A stretch of DNA of 30,526 nt from DATHWB01 sp046565785 (GTDB lineage Bacteria > Actinomycetota > Acidimicrobiia > Spongiisociales > ZC4RG35): contig JBKHXZ010000087.1 in the NCBI GenBank assembly GCA_046565785.1, forward strand, positions 1-30,526, written 5' to 3'. The position numbers and the translations under genes are program-made. This document shows, piece by piece, positions 1-7,815 of the stretch. The first letter of the stretch is position 1, and the number at the start of each line of letters is the position of its first letter. Below the pieces are notes generated by a model, which searched no databases, was not told where the DNA came from, and was given only the letters and a program-made list of their open reading frames with translations.

Positions 1-11
1 GGGGCCCTCCA

Positions 12-43
12 GGGGCCCGGGGAACCCTGGGTTGGCGGGGCCC
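12..43. repeat. Intergenic palindrome, copy 1 of 3
   Basis: The sequence is an imperfect GC-rich inverted repeat with outer GGGCCC arms and an inner AACCC-T-GGGTT core. Its right half (16 bases, GGGTTGGCGGGGCCCT) is identical to the reverse complement of the right-hand repeat flanking the IS30 element near 27 kb. It lies directly before the first gene and probably after the 3' end of a gene outside the window. It could be a terminator, a REP-like dispersed palindrome or the end of another IS30 copy. It has no U-tract, and the sequence alone does not decide between these. Confidence 0.6.
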
Positions 44-44
44 T

Positions 45-50
45 TATGCT
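45..50 (+). promoter_or_regulatory. Candidate -10 box for a leaderless transcript
   Basis: TATGCT resembles an actinobacterial -10 hexamer and lies 6 nt before the ATG at 57. No Shine-Dalgarno precedes that ATG. This arrangement is typical of leaderless mRNAs. The palindrome at 12-43 occupies the position where a -35 box would be. Confidence 0.35.
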
Positions 51-56
51 GGCGGG

Positions 57-857
57 ATGGGGTTCGAGCATGTGGAGGTCGAGACTGACGGGGCGGTTGG
101 ATGGTTGTGGCTGAACCGTCCCGAAAAGCACAACGCGATGTCGGCCGACATGTGGACCGACATTCCCGAGGCCGTCGCCCAACTCACCGCCGACGACAAC
201 ATCCGCTGCATCGTGGTGGCGGGACGAGGGAACTCTTTCACAGCCGGAATCGACCTGTCCATGCTCGGGGCTTTCGCAGGAGGCGGCTCGTCTCACGCAG
301 AACGGTCAGCCCACGTCCGCCGCGAGATACTGCGACTGCAGGAGACGATGACCGCATTCGAGCGTGCCCGGGTTCCGGTCATCGCTGCCGTCCACGGCTA
401 CTGCCTGGGGGCCGGAGTCGACCTGATCACCGCCTGTGACATCCGTTTCTCCTCGTCCGAGGCCACCTTCGGCATCCGGGAAACTCCTATGGGACTCATC
501 GCCGACGTTGGCACCGTGCAGCGCCTCCCCCGCCTGATCGGACCAGGCCAGGTCGCCGAACTGCTGTTCACCGGCCATGACATCGACGCTGCAGAGGCAC
601 AGCGGATCGGACTGGTCAACCGGGTGGTCGACGACGTGCATGCCCATGCCGGCTCCGTGGCTGCCGAGATCGCCGCCAACTCGCCACTCGTCGTGCAGGG
701 GGCGAAGGAGGTGCTTCGGCTGCAACGAGACATGTCTACCGACGCCGCGCTCGACCACATGGCCCTGTGGAATGCCGCTTTCCTGATGTCGAACGATCTC
801 ACCGAGGCGATGTCCGCCTACTTCGAGAAGCGGCCGCCCGACTACACCGGCAGCTGA
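57..857 (+). CDS. Crotonase-family delta(3,5)-delta(2,4)-dienoyl-CoA isomerase-like protein
   Basis: This 266-residue protein has the normal length of an enoyl-CoA hydratase/isomerase fold enzyme. The acyl-CoA-binding and oxyanion-hole segments are visible (AGIDLSML near 63-70; HGYCLGAGVD at 113-122). Acidic residues fall at the three positions known for mammalian dienoyl-CoA isomerase (ECH1): D122 in GAGVD, E142 in FGIRE, and D150 in IADVGT. A plain hydratase would have Glu at the first position and lacks the third. The likely role is therefore to shift double bonds during beta-oxidation of odd-position unsaturated fatty acids. It is the first gene of a co-directional group that includes an acyl-CoA ligase, which fits. 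The family is certain; the specific reaction is inferred from the three residues. Confidence 0.85.
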   Translation: MGFEHVEVETDGAVGWLWLNRPEKHNAMSADMWTDIPEAVAQLTADDNIRCIVVAGRGNSFTAGIDLSMLGAFAGGGSSHAERSAHVRREILRLQETMTAFERARVPVIAAVHGYCLGAGVDLITACDIRFSSSEATFGIRETPMGLIADVGTVQRLPRLIGPGQVAELLFTGHDIDAAEAQRIGLVNRVVDDVHAHAGSVAAEIAANSPLVVQGAKEVLRLQRDMSTDAALDHMALWNAAFLMSNDLTEAMSAYFEKRPPDYTGS

Positions 858-859
858 CC

Positions 860-1651
860 ATGCGCGTCACGGTCTTGGGGTCAGGCCAGGACGGCGGGTT
901 GCCCCAGGCTGGGGCTCACCATCCCAACGACGAGATGGCCCGGCGCGGGGAGATACCCGAACGGACCGGTCCCTCTCTCCTCGTCGAGGACGCCTCCCTC
1001 CGGTTGATCTGCGACGTGTCCCCCGACTTCCGCTTGCAGTGGTGGAAACGCAGCGAGGCGCCGGATGCGATCGCCCTCACTCACGCCCACATCGGCCACT
1101 ACGTCGGGCTGGCCCACTTCGGAAAGGAGACGATGGCGGCACACCAGGTCCCCGTGCACGCCTCACCCCGCATGCTCGACTTCCTCAGCCATCAAGCTCC
1201 CTGGAACGCGCTGTTCGAAGGCGCACACCTGCGCCCGGCGCAGAATTCGACCTGGGCCGGGCACACGATCGACCTGATATCCGTCCCTCATCGCAGCGAG
1301 TACACCGACACGATGGCGGTGTCGGTGGCCGGACGCGTGCTGTGGCTCCCGGACATCGACAGTTGGGAACGCTGGCCGGAGGCCGAGCACGTGATCGCTG
1401 CCCACGAGTTGGTCTTCCTCGACGCCACCTTTTGGTCGGGTGACGAAATCCCCGACCGCAACCTGGCCGACATCCCCCATCCGTTGGTTCCCGAAACCCT
1501 GGAACGCTTCCACCACCTCGACAACCGTAGGGTCCTCGTTCACCTGAACCACACGAACCCGTTGTGCGACCCGACCTCACCCGAACATGCGACCGTGGTG
1601 GACGCCGGCTTCGAGGTGGCGACCGACGGACTGACGATGGATCTCAGCTGA
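860..1651 (+). CDS. PqqB-like metallo-beta-lactamase-fold hydrolase
   Basis: The protein has 263 residues; its ATG follows the previous stop by 2 nt, so the two are co-transcribed. The opening VLGSGQDGGLPQ and the closing VHLNHTNPL are hallmarks of PqqB-type MBL-fold proteins. The metal motif is HAHIGH (75-80), with Gly79 replacing the usual Asp of HxHxDH, so the second metal site is probably altered. Later candidate ligands are the Asp residues in LPDIDSW and the His in LVHLNH. The N-terminal cysteines of true PqqB are absent; the segment there is GAHHPND. No other PQQ biosynthesis gene is in the window. A role in PQQ synthesis is therefore unlikely, and the substrate is unknown; neighbours suggest a CoA or lipid metabolite. 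Confidence 0.75.
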   Translation: MRVTVLGSGQDGGLPQAGAHHPNDEMARRGEIPERTGPSLLVEDASLRLICDVSPDFRLQWWKRSEAPDAIALTHAHIGHYVGLAHFGKETMAAHQVPVHASPRMLDFLSHQAPWNALFEGAHLRPAQNSTWAGHTIDLISVPHRSEYTDTMAVSVAGRVLWLPDIDSWERWPEAEHVIAAHELVFLDATFWSGDEIPDRNLADIPHPLVPETLERFHHLDNRRVLVHLNHTNPLCDPTSPEHATVVDAGFEVATDGLTMDLS

Positions 1652-1722
1652 CGGCGCCCGAACGAGCCCATCGGCCCTGACCGATCCCATGGTTCGGGAG
1701 TACCCTTCAAGCCACTGCTCGC

Positions 1723-1728
1723 AGGAGG
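1723..1728 (+). promoter_or_regulatory. Shine-Dalgarno that sets a TTG start
   Basis: AGGAGG lies 5 nt before TTG at 1734, which then begins LKEFIAPGEV. The ATG at 1689 in the same frame has no ribosome-binding site and would only add 15 residues. TTG at 1734 is therefore the better start. Confidence 0.7.
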
Positions 1729-1733
1729 ACGTC

Positions 1734-3521
1734 TTGAAGGAATTCATCGCTCCCGGTGAGGTCGCCGTCGACCCCGCCGAGAACTTGACCACCCAGTTGT
1801 GGTTGAACGAGAAGGCAATGCCTGACCATCCGATCGCTGCCTATCGGGTGGGCGACGGGCCCTTCCAGGACGTCACCTATTCCGAGTTCGCTTCCACCGT
1901 GCGTCAGGTTGCCGCCGGGCTGATGTCGCTGGGCCTCGCGAAGGGCGACCGAGTCTGCATCTTCTCCCCTACTCGCTACGAGTTCACGGTGTTGGACTAC
2001 GCAATCTGGACCGCAGGTCTGGCCACCGTCACCATCTACGAGACCTCTTCGGCCGAACAGGTCGAGTGGATCGTGGGCGATTCGGGAGCAAAGGTGATGA
2101 TCTGCGCCTCCGACGATCTCCGCAAGGTGTACGAGGAGAAGGCGGGAGAACTGGGAACTTGCGAACACGTCTTCAGCCTCGAGTCGGGCGGACTGGATGC
2201 GCTGATCGCAGCCGGATCCGACATCACCGACGACGAGGTCATGGCCCGGGCACGATCGGTCACCCAGCAGGATCTGGCCACCCTGGTCTACACCTCGGGA
2301 ACGACCGGCCGCCCCAAAGGGTGCGTGCTGACGGTCGACAACTTCGTCTGGATCTGCCGGCAAGTGCAGTCGATCACCGACAATGTCCTCAACCCGGGGG
2401 CGTCGACTCTGATGTTCCTTCCGCTGGCTCACATCTTCGCCCGACTGATCCAGGTGGCGTCGATCAACGAGGGAGCCAAGATCAACTACTCCAACGGGGT
2501 TCCGGTCCTCCTCGAGGAGCTGCAGATGGTTCGCCCCACGTGGATGTTCTCGGTACCGAGAGTGTTCGAGAAGATCTACAACGGAGCCGCGCAGAAGGCC
2601 CACGCCGAGGGCAAGGGGAAGATCTTCGACCTCGCCGCGCAAACCGCCATCGAATACTCCGAGCAGCGGCAGGCGGGAAAGGTGAGTTTGAAGACACGAC
2701 TGCTGCACGGCGTGTTCGACAAGCTCGTCTACACCAAGCTGCGTGACGTCTTCGGTGGACGCTGTCAGTACGCCATCTCGGGGGGTGCCGCTCTCGGTGC
2801 TCGCCTCGGGCATTTCTTCTCTGGCGTCGGCATCACCGTCCTGGAGGGGTATGGCCTCACCGAGACTTCGGCCGGGTCCACCGTCAACCGCCCGGATGCG
2901 GTGACGATCGGCACCGTCGGTCTGCCGATCCCCGGGGTCGGGGTGCGGATCTCCGAAGATGGTGAGGTGCTGATCAAGGGTCGGCACATCTTCGGGGGCT
3001 ACTGGAACAACCCCGAGGCCACCGCCGAGGTGATGAAGGACGGATGGTTCCACTCCGGAGACATCGGTGAACTCGACGACAACGGGTTCTTGAAGATCAC
3101 CGGACGCAAGAAGGAGATCATCGTCACGGCGGGCGGAAAGAACGTCGCCCCGGCCATTCTCGAAGATCGGATGCGCGCCCATCCGATGATCAGCCAGGCG
3201 ATGGTGGTGGGCGACGACCAACCGTTCATCGCAGCATTGATCACCGTCGACCCGGACGAGTTCGCGCGGTGGAGCTTCGAACACAAGAAGATGGGAACGC
3301 TGGGCGACCTGATCGACGATCCTGACCTGCATGCCGTCGTACAAGCGGCTATCGACGATGCCAACAAGGCAGTGTCCAAGGCCGAGTCGGTCCGCGAGTT
3401 CCGTATCCTCCCCGAGGACTTCACCATCGAAGGCGGCGAACTCACCCCGACCCTCAAGGTCAAGCGCCGGGTAGTGGCGGATCGGTACGCCTCGTACATC
3501 GCGGACATCTACAAGAGCTAG
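1734..3521 (+). CDS. fadD: Long-chain fatty acid-CoA ligase (AMP-forming)
   Basis: This is a 595-residue ANL-superfamily adenylating enzyme that activates fatty acids to acyl-AMP and then acyl-CoA. The P-loop YTSGTTGRPKG lies near residue 185 and the GYGLTET adenine motif near 372. The HSGDIG aspartate lies near 440, followed by the hinge and A8 region (GRKKEIIVTAGGKNVAP), and the catalytic lysine region TLKVKRR lies near 572. The LKEFIAPGEV opening and the overall length match FadD15-type long-chain ligases. It follows the dienoyl-CoA isomerase and PqqB-like genes after an 82-nt gap, and a peptidase gene follows after 20 nt. With the isomerase it suggests activation and oxidation of unsaturated fatty acids. 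Acyl-chain preference cannot be read from the sequence. Confidence 0.92.
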   Translation: MKEFIAPGEVAVDPAENLTTQLWLNEKAMPDHPIAAYRVGDGPFQDVTYSEFASTVRQVAAGLMSLGLAKGDRVCIFSPTRYEFTVLDYAIWTAGLATVTIYETSSAEQVEWIVGDSGAKVMICASDDLRKVYEEKAGELGTCEHVFSLESGGLDALIAAGSDITDDEVMARARSVTQQDLATLVYTSGTTGRPKGCVLTVDNFVWICRQVQSITDNVLNPGASTLMFLPLAHIFARLIQVASINEGAKINYSNGVPVLLEELQMVRPTWMFSVPRVFEKIYNGAAQKAHAEGKGKIFDLAAQTAIEYSEQRQAGKVSLKTRLLHGVFDKLVYTKLRDVFGGRCQYAISGGAALGARLGHFFSGVGITVLEGYGLTETSAGSTVNRPDAVTIGTVGLPIPGVGVRISEDGEVLIKGRHIFGGYWNNPEATAEVMKDGWFHSGDIGELDDNGFLKITGRKKEIIVTAGGKNVAPAILEDRMRAHPMISQAMVVGDDQPFIAALITVDPDEFARWSFEHKKMGTLGDLIDDPDLHAVVQAAIDDANKAVSKAESVREFRILPEDFTIEGGELTPTLKVKRRVVADRYASYIADIYKS

Positions 3522-3541
3522 CCGAACCGTCTCGTTCGTCG

Positions 3542-4234
3542 ATGCCAGGTCCCATCGCCCTGCTCGGGAGCGGCGAGTTCTTGCCGGGCATGGAACGGCT
3601 CGATCGTCGCCTGCTCGAAGGGAGACCGGCACGTGTCGTCCACCTGCCGACCGCCGCCGGCCAGGAGAGCGGGCGGCGACTCCGCTATTGGCGCGACCTG
3701 GCCCGTGCCCACTTCGAGGATCGTCTGGGTGTCGAGGTCGACACGATCGGTGTGCTCGACGTGCGATCCGCCAACGACCCGGCTCAGGTCGCCCGGCTGG
3801 AAGGGGCGGGCCTGATCTACCTTTCGGGCGGGAACCCCGGTTATCTGGCGGCCGCGCTCCGTGGCACCGCGGCGCTCCACCGGATCAGACAGATGATGGA
3901 CGAGGGTGTCGCAATAGCGGGATGTTCGGCAGGGGCGTCGGCGCTCACGGCCGTTGCCCCCGATGTCCGCTCGGGTGGGCCCAGGTCTGATGGTCTGGCG
4001 GTCATTCCCGACCTGGCCGTCATCCCGCATTACGACGCAGCTCTCCGGAGGAGGCGATCGTTGGTCGAGATGTTCACCGCCAACGTGCCCGAGGCGGTGA
4101 CGGTCGTAGGCATCGACGAGCACACGGCGATCTTCACCGCCGACCGGAAGACGTTCGAGGTCTACGGCGTGGGAACCGCCGTACGACTCTCAGACGGGGC
4201 GGTGTTCGGTCCGGGCGACCGGTTCGAAATCTGA
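3542..4234 (+). CDS. Peptidase S51 / cyanophycinase-like (class I amidotransferase-like fold) protein
   Basis: The 230-residue protein has the S51 signature: YLSGGNPG (93-100), then the nucleophile elbow GCSAGA with Ser129, and a candidate His163 in VIPHYD. This family includes dipeptidase E (Asp-X dipeptides) and cyanophycinase. The protein is close in size to dipeptidase E and lacks the extra regions of cyanophycinase, but no cyanophycin synthetase is nearby, so its substrate is open. It starts 20 nt after the ligase gene with no clear Shine-Dalgarno and ends 4 nt before the end of the convergent phosphatase gene. The fold and nucleophile call is strong; specificity is unknown. Confidence 0.8.
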   Translation: MPGPIALLGSGEFLPGMERLDRRLLEGRPARVVHLPTAAGQESGRRLRYWRDLARAHFEDRLGVEVDTIGVLDVRSANDPAQVARLEGAGLIYLSGGNPGYLAAALRGTAALHRIRQMMDEGVAIAGCSAGASALTAVAPDVRSGGPRSDGLAVIPDLAVIPHYDAALRRRRSLVEMFTANVPEAVTVVGIDEHTAIFTADRKTFEVYGVGTAVRLSDGAVFGPGDRFEI

Positions 4235-4238
4235 GCAG

Positions 4239-5024
4239 TCACCCCAACCAGGCGAACCGGCGTCGACGCATCCCGTGGGAACGCCCGAGGAGGTATGCGG
4301 CGACCATGCCTCCGGTGGCGAGCGCTCCGGCCGACCCCAGGGCGATGGCCCGCTTGGTTCGTCGGGCGAAGATGACGATCGGCCATCCCCGGTCGTAGGC
4401 GATTCGTTCCAGCTCGGCGTCGGGGTTCACCGCCACAGGATGTCCCACTGCCTCCAGCATCGGCAGGTCCGAGATGGAGTCCGAATAGGCATAGGACAGT
4501 TCGAGGTCGTACCCGCGCTCGTCGGCCAGCGTTCGAATCGCCTCCGCCTTGCCTTCCCCGTACACGAACGGTCCGTCCAGCTCGTCGGTGTAGTGGCCGT
4601 CGACGATCTTTCCGCGAGTGCCGATGGCCCCGTCCATTCCCAGGGCATTGGCGAGTGGCTCGACGATCCGCTGCGGGGAGGCCGACACGATCCACGTCTC
4701 TCGTCCCGCCTCGTGATGCATGTGGAGGAGCTTCTTGGATTCGGGTCGGATGTCGTTCACCAGATTCGGCAGCATTTCGCGGCCGATGGCGTCGAGTTGT
4801 TCGACGCTGACCCCGGCCACCTTGCTGAGGAATTCCGACCGGGTGTTCTCCGATGTGTCCCCGCCCTTGTCCCCGGTGATGAGGAATGCGAGCGCGGCGA
4901 TCGTCCACCGAGCGATCTCCCGATTGCTGACCAGGCCGGCCCTCCACGCCTCCACGGCGAACGGAAAAGCGGACGCACCGGAGATGAGGGTGCGATCCAG
5001 GTCGAAGAATGCAGCTGCAGTCAT
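4239..5024 (-). CDS. HAD-IB family phosphatase with C-terminal membrane segment
   Basis: The 261-residue protein carries all HAD motifs. Motif I is FFDLDRTL with nucleophile D8 and acid/base D10. Motif II is VSASP with Ser114. Lys159 in GEGKA is motif III, and YSDSISDLPML (D182, D186) is motif IV. The helical cap between motifs I and II places it in subfamily IB with SerB/CicA-like enzymes, and the YSDSxSDLPML form is typical of the TIGR01490-type group rather than true phosphoserine phosphatase. Residues about 227-246 form a Gly/Ala-rich hydrophobic helix followed by MRRRR, so it is probably tethered to the inner membrane face. The substrate may be a phospholipid intermediate, but this is speculation. 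Confidence 0.85.
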   Translation of the reverse strand: MTAAAFFDLDRTLISGASAFPFAVEAWRAGLVSNREIARWTIAALAFLITGDKGGDTSENTRSEFLSKVAGVSVEQLDAIGREMLPNLVNDIRPESKKLLHMHHEAGRETWIVSASPQRIVEPLANALGMDGAIGTRGKIVDGHYTDELDGPFVYGEGKAEAIRTLADERGYDLELSYAYSDSISDLPMLEAVGHPVAVNPDAELERIAYDRGWPIVIFARRTKRAIALGSAGALATGGMVAAYLLGRSHGMRRRRFAWLG

Positions 5025-5034
5025 AGTGCCCGTA

Positions 5035-5040
5035 ATGCTA
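5035..5040 (-). promoter_or_regulatory. Candidate -10 box for the HAD phosphatase gene
   Basis: On the minus strand TAGCAT lies 10 nt upstream of the ATG at 5024, inside the 51-nt gap after the RibD-like gene. No Shine-Dalgarno is present. The phosphatase gene may therefore have its own short-leader promoter as well as read-through from upstream. Confidence 0.3.
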
Positions 5041-5075
5041 GCAACAGCAAGCAGATACGAAAGTGGGGCAAGCGA

Positions 5076-5795
5076 TCAGGTGAACAGATACCGCAGCAGC
5101 ACGAAGCCCTCCGAATGGACGATTCGGTCGAGGGTTGCAGGCCGCTCGACTGCCGGGCCGTCGACGATTCGGAGACCGTCGCCGCCGGCCAGAAGCGGGG
5201 AAATCGTCATGCACACCTCGTGGACATGCCTGGCGAGCGCACCGTTCAAACGAGGTCCCCCTTCGGTGAGGACGACGTTCATCTTCCTGTCCTGGAGGCT
5301 GGCGAGCATCGTGGCAGGGTCGACCGCCGAACTCCCCACCGGCACGACTTCGGCCCAATCACCGACGTCGCTGGCCCGCGCCGCCGCCCGCTCCGACGTG
5401 AACACCAACGGTCGAGACGCCGCCAGCGAGTCGGTCGGCTCGATACGCATCGATTCGGTCACGATGGCGATCCGGGGCGCCTCAGTCATCCCGCGAGCCT
5501 GCCTCCATTCCTGCATCCAGTCCGCCAGCTTGGGTGCCCGGTAACCCTCGGAACGCACCGTCCCGGCTCCGACGACGATGACGTCCGACACTGCCCGCAA
5601 AGCCCGGAAGACCTGACGGTCCGGCGGCCCGCCGAGCGCGGTGGACCCGCCGGCGACCACCGCCGAACCATCCAGCGACGAGATCATCCCCATCACCAGC
5701 CACGGCCTGCCGTCCGAGGTCGTCCGGGAGTCAGCCATGTAGGTCGGTGCGATCTCCTCGGCGGTGAGGCCTGCGACGGTGGTCACAAGTCCCAT
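5076..5795 (-). CDS. RibD C-terminal-like / dihydrofolate-reductase-fold pyrimidine reductase
   Basis: The 239-residue protein carries the RibD_C reductase domain. SSLDGSA, followed by GGPPDRQVFRALRAVSDVIVVGAGTVRSEGY, is the NADPH- and substrate-binding core, and VVLTEGGPRLNGAL is the glycine-rich dinucleotide loop. By memory it is close to the standalone Mycobacterium tuberculosis Rv2671 (RibD-like, reported to have folate reductase activity). It lacks the N-terminal deaminase domain of full-length RibD. The ATG at 5795 lies inside the end of the SDR gene. A GTG at 5786 overlaps the SDR stop as GTGA with GGATGGGA just before it and is an equally good start. Either way the two genes are translationally coupled. 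Confidence 0.8.
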   Translation of the reverse strand: MGLVTTVAGLTAEEIAPTYMADSRTTSDGRPWLVMGMISSLDGSAVVAGGSTALGGPPDRQVFRALRAVSDVIVVGAGTVRSEGYRAPKLADWMQEWRQARGMTEAPRIAIVTESMRIEPTDSLAASRPLVFTSERAAARASDVGDWAEVVPVGSSAVDPATMLASLQDRKMNVVLTEGGPRLNGALARHVHEVCMTISPLLAGGDGLRIVDGPAVERPATLDRIVHSEGFVLLRYLFT

Positions 5796-6742
5796 CCGGC
5801 ACGGTCGGCCACCCACTGCCACAGCCGTTCCCTGCGTTGAGGGGTGTCGGACTTCCTCGTGCGCGCCAGCTTGTGGATCGGACGCTTCCTCCGATCGAGC
5901 CAGAACGAACCTGACGATCTGCCAGGTTCATCGTCGTCGGCAGTGAGCCACACCATGGTGTCGGCTCCCTGGTCGGCTGTGCGCAACACGGGGCCGACCA
6001 GCGTGCGAAAGCCGGGAAGAGACCCGGACACGCCTGGAGTATCAGCCCATCCCGGATGCATGGCATGAAACGTGATGTCGGGAACCCGATCCGCCCACAT
6101 CTCGTTCAGCGTCACCTGCGCTCGTTTGGCGAGGGCGTATTGAGTGGCTCCGCGATAGTCCTCGGGTTTCATCTCGATTCCCCCAACGGTCAGTGGCACC
6201 GCGTACATGCCGCCCGAGGACACGGTGATCACCCGTCCGCCACCCAGACGGCCGAGCACCGATCCGGTGAAGAGGAACGGTCCGACGACGTGGACCGCCA
6301 CGGTGGTTTCGATCCCGTCGGCCTGGGTGCGGCGGTCGTTGAACAGTGACCCGGCGTTATGGACCAACACATCGACCGAATCGAACCTGGCGGTCAGTTC
6401 TGCTGCCGCTCGCCGCACCGACTCGAGATCACCGAGGTCGGCGACCACGGCGGAGATGGTCTGATTCCCGGTTTCGTTACCGAGCCGCTCCCGCAGGGCA
6501 TCGACCTTGTCCGGATTGCGGGCGATGAGGATCAGCTCCGCTCCAAGGCGAGCGAACCATTCTGCTGCGGCCTCCCCGAGCCCCGAGGTGGGACCGGTGA
6601 TGGCGACGGTCCGGCCACGCAGGTCGTAGTCCCAGAGCGGCCTCCAATTGTCGACCTTCTTTCGTACGAGGTAGCCGAACTTGGAGAACGACGTGATTAC
6701 CCGGGCCTCGATCACCGTGTCGACCACATCGGCAGGGTTCAT
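5783..6742 (-). CDS. Short-chain dehydrogenase/reductase
   Basis: The 319-residue classical SDR has the nucleotide-binding TGPTSGLG motif (49-56), the NAG motif (129-131), catalytic Ser around 175-176, and Tyr202/Lys206 in YALAK. The N-terminal 40 residues ahead of the Rossmann fold resemble the DHRS12-like group of atypical length. Its ATG overlaps the stop of the upstream SRPBCC gene by 4 nt (6739-6742), and its own stop is overlapped by the RibD-like gene. The three genes thus form one tightly coupled operon. The substrate is unknown; co-transcription with a START-type lipid-binding protein hints at a hydrophobic ketone or alcohol, which is inference. Confidence 0.88.
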   Translation of the reverse strand: MNPADVVDTVIEARVITSFSKFGYLVRKKVDNWRPLWDYDLRGRTVAITGPTSGLGEAAAEWFARLGAELILIARNPDKVDALRERLGNETGNQTISAVVADLGDLESVRRAAAELTARFDSVDVLVHNAGSLFNDRRTQADGIETTVAVHVVGPFLFTGSVLGRLGGGRVITVSSGGMYAVPLTVGGIEMKPEDYRGATQYALAKRAQVTLNEMWADRVPDITFHAMHPGWADTPGVSGSLPGFRTLVGPVLRTADQGADTMVWLTADDDEPGRSSGSFWLDRRKRPIHKLARTRKSDTPQRRERLWQWVADRAGWDL

Positions 6743-7185
6743 CGCACCCGTTCCCCGTCGAGCGCATCCGCCAACCCGGCCGCTGCCTTGTCACCGATTC
6801 GGTCGAAGACCCCTTGCAGCCATCGGTCGGCCACCGACAGCGGAAACCACATGGTGAGTTCCGCCACATACGTGACCACCGAACCCCCACCATCCGTGGG
6901 CTCCACCGAAACGACATCGGTCGAGGTGAATGGAGCCTTCTTGCCGACGATCGTGAAACCCACAGGACGGTCGTAGGCGGTAACCCGGTAGCGAAACACC
7001 ATCTGACGTCCGCCGTTCGAGGTGGTCACGTCGTACACCGCACTCGGTCCCGCCCCTTCGCCGGCGACCTGGGTGACGGCCACGACGCCCGGGTCCCAAG
7101 ACTCGAAATGATGGACATCGGCCATGTAGTCGAACGCGTCGGCCGGCGTCATTGGTGTACGGATCCGGCACCGGTACTGGGCCAT
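6739..7185 (-). CDS. SRPBCC (START/polyketide cyclase-like) family protein
   Basis: The 148-residue protein fits the SRPBCC helix-grip fold. It opens AQYRCRIRTPMTPADAFDYMADVHHFESWDPGV, the usual first strand and helix with a W-x-P turn. Alternating strands follow, and it ends with a long C-terminal helix (ADRWLQGVFDRIGDKAAAGLADAL). Such proteins bind hydrophobic ligands or act as cyclases or hydrolases; no catalytic residue is identifiable. The ATG at 7185 has GAGGAGA five nt upstream, which decides it over a longer frame beginning 45 nt earlier. It is the promoter-proximal gene of the operon with the SDR and RibD-like genes. Confidence 0.82.
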   Translation of the reverse strand: MAQYRCRIRTPMTPADAFDYMADVHHFESWDPGVVAVTQVAGEGAGPSAVYDVTTSNGGRQMVFRYRVTAYDRPVGFTIVGKKAPFTSTDVVSVEPTDGGGSVVTYVAELTMWFPLSVADRWLQGVFDRIGDKAAAGLADALDGERVR

Positions 7186-7279
7186 GGTTCTCCTCGATCG
7201 GTCGATGCGATGGTGGCCCGAGCCAGCCACTGGTGGTAATCCGGAACTGGCGAGATGCCACCTCGGTCGACACTAGGCA

Positions 7280-7777
7280 TCAGAACCGATTGAGGCTGAG
7301 TGGCCGGATCGAGCGCAGCGTCTGTTCCGCCAGGTCCGCTTCCTCTGCGTCTTCGGTGTGGACCCCGACGGCGAGAGTTCCCGCACCCTCCGCCCGGAAC
7401 GTATGCCACCAAGCCCTCGACACGCCGAACGAGGACACCGCCACGACGAATGCGCCGATGAAGGCACCGAACACGGCCCACAAGAGAGGTGCAGCCGACC
7501 CTCCGATTGCAGTGAACCATCCCACCGCGCCGCCCACGATCGCCCCGAGCACGGCGCCGAGAAGAAACACTCGGCCCACTCGGCCTACGGCTCGCCGCAT
7601 CGAAACGAGCGATCTCTCCACGTCCTGGGCTCCGAGCAGTGCGATACGGGATCCGTCGATGCCGTTGCGTTCCAGCGCTTCGATCGCTCCCCTCGCCGCC
7701 TCTGCGTCTCGTACTGCGGCTACCACGTTGTGCGAGGCTCGAACATCGTCGAGCAGGTTGATCGGTTCGGATGTCAT
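7280..7777 (-). CDS. YflT-like (general stress protein 17M-type) domain membrane protein
   Basis: The 165-residue protein begins with a small alpha/beta domain (VVAAVRDAEAARGAIEALERNGIDGSRIALLG, about 18-49) resembling the YflT/GSP17M domain of SigB-controlled stress proteins. Two glycine-rich membrane helices follow (about 70-92 and 96-118), then a second short alpha/beta segment (TLAVGVHTEDAEEADLAEQTL). The ATG at 7777 is chosen because GAAGGAAC precedes it; a start at 7807 lacks a ribosome-binding site. It sits 38 nt downstream of the sigma factor gene on the same strand and is very likely co-transcribed with it. This parallels general-stress regulons, although biochemical function is unknown for the family. 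Confidence 0.7.
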   Translation of the reverse strand: MTSEPINLLDDVRASHNVVAAVRDAEAARGAIEALERNGIDGSRIALLGAQDVERSLVSMRRAVGRVGRVFLLGAVLGAIVGGAVGWFTAIGGSAAPLLWAVFGAFIGAFVVAVSSFGVSRAWWHTFRAEGAGTLAVGVHTEDAEEADLAEQTLRSIRPLSLNRF

Positions 7778-7815
7778 CAGAAGTTCCTTCGGACGCTCCC
7801 CATCCACCTACCCGT

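Noticed and set aside
860..1651. PQQ biosynthesis locus
   Set aside because: Only a PqqB-like protein is present, without the cysteine cluster or pqqA, C, D or E genes.
1707..3632. A long open frame on the minus strand opposite the acyl-CoA ligase gene
   Set aside because: It is the shadow of a GC-rich, codon-biased gene. It lacks any recognisable domain, and the plus-strand frame has full ANL motifs.
4235..4238. Terminator between the convergent peptidase and phosphatase genes
   Set aside because: Only 4 nt separate the two stops, and no hairpin is centred there.
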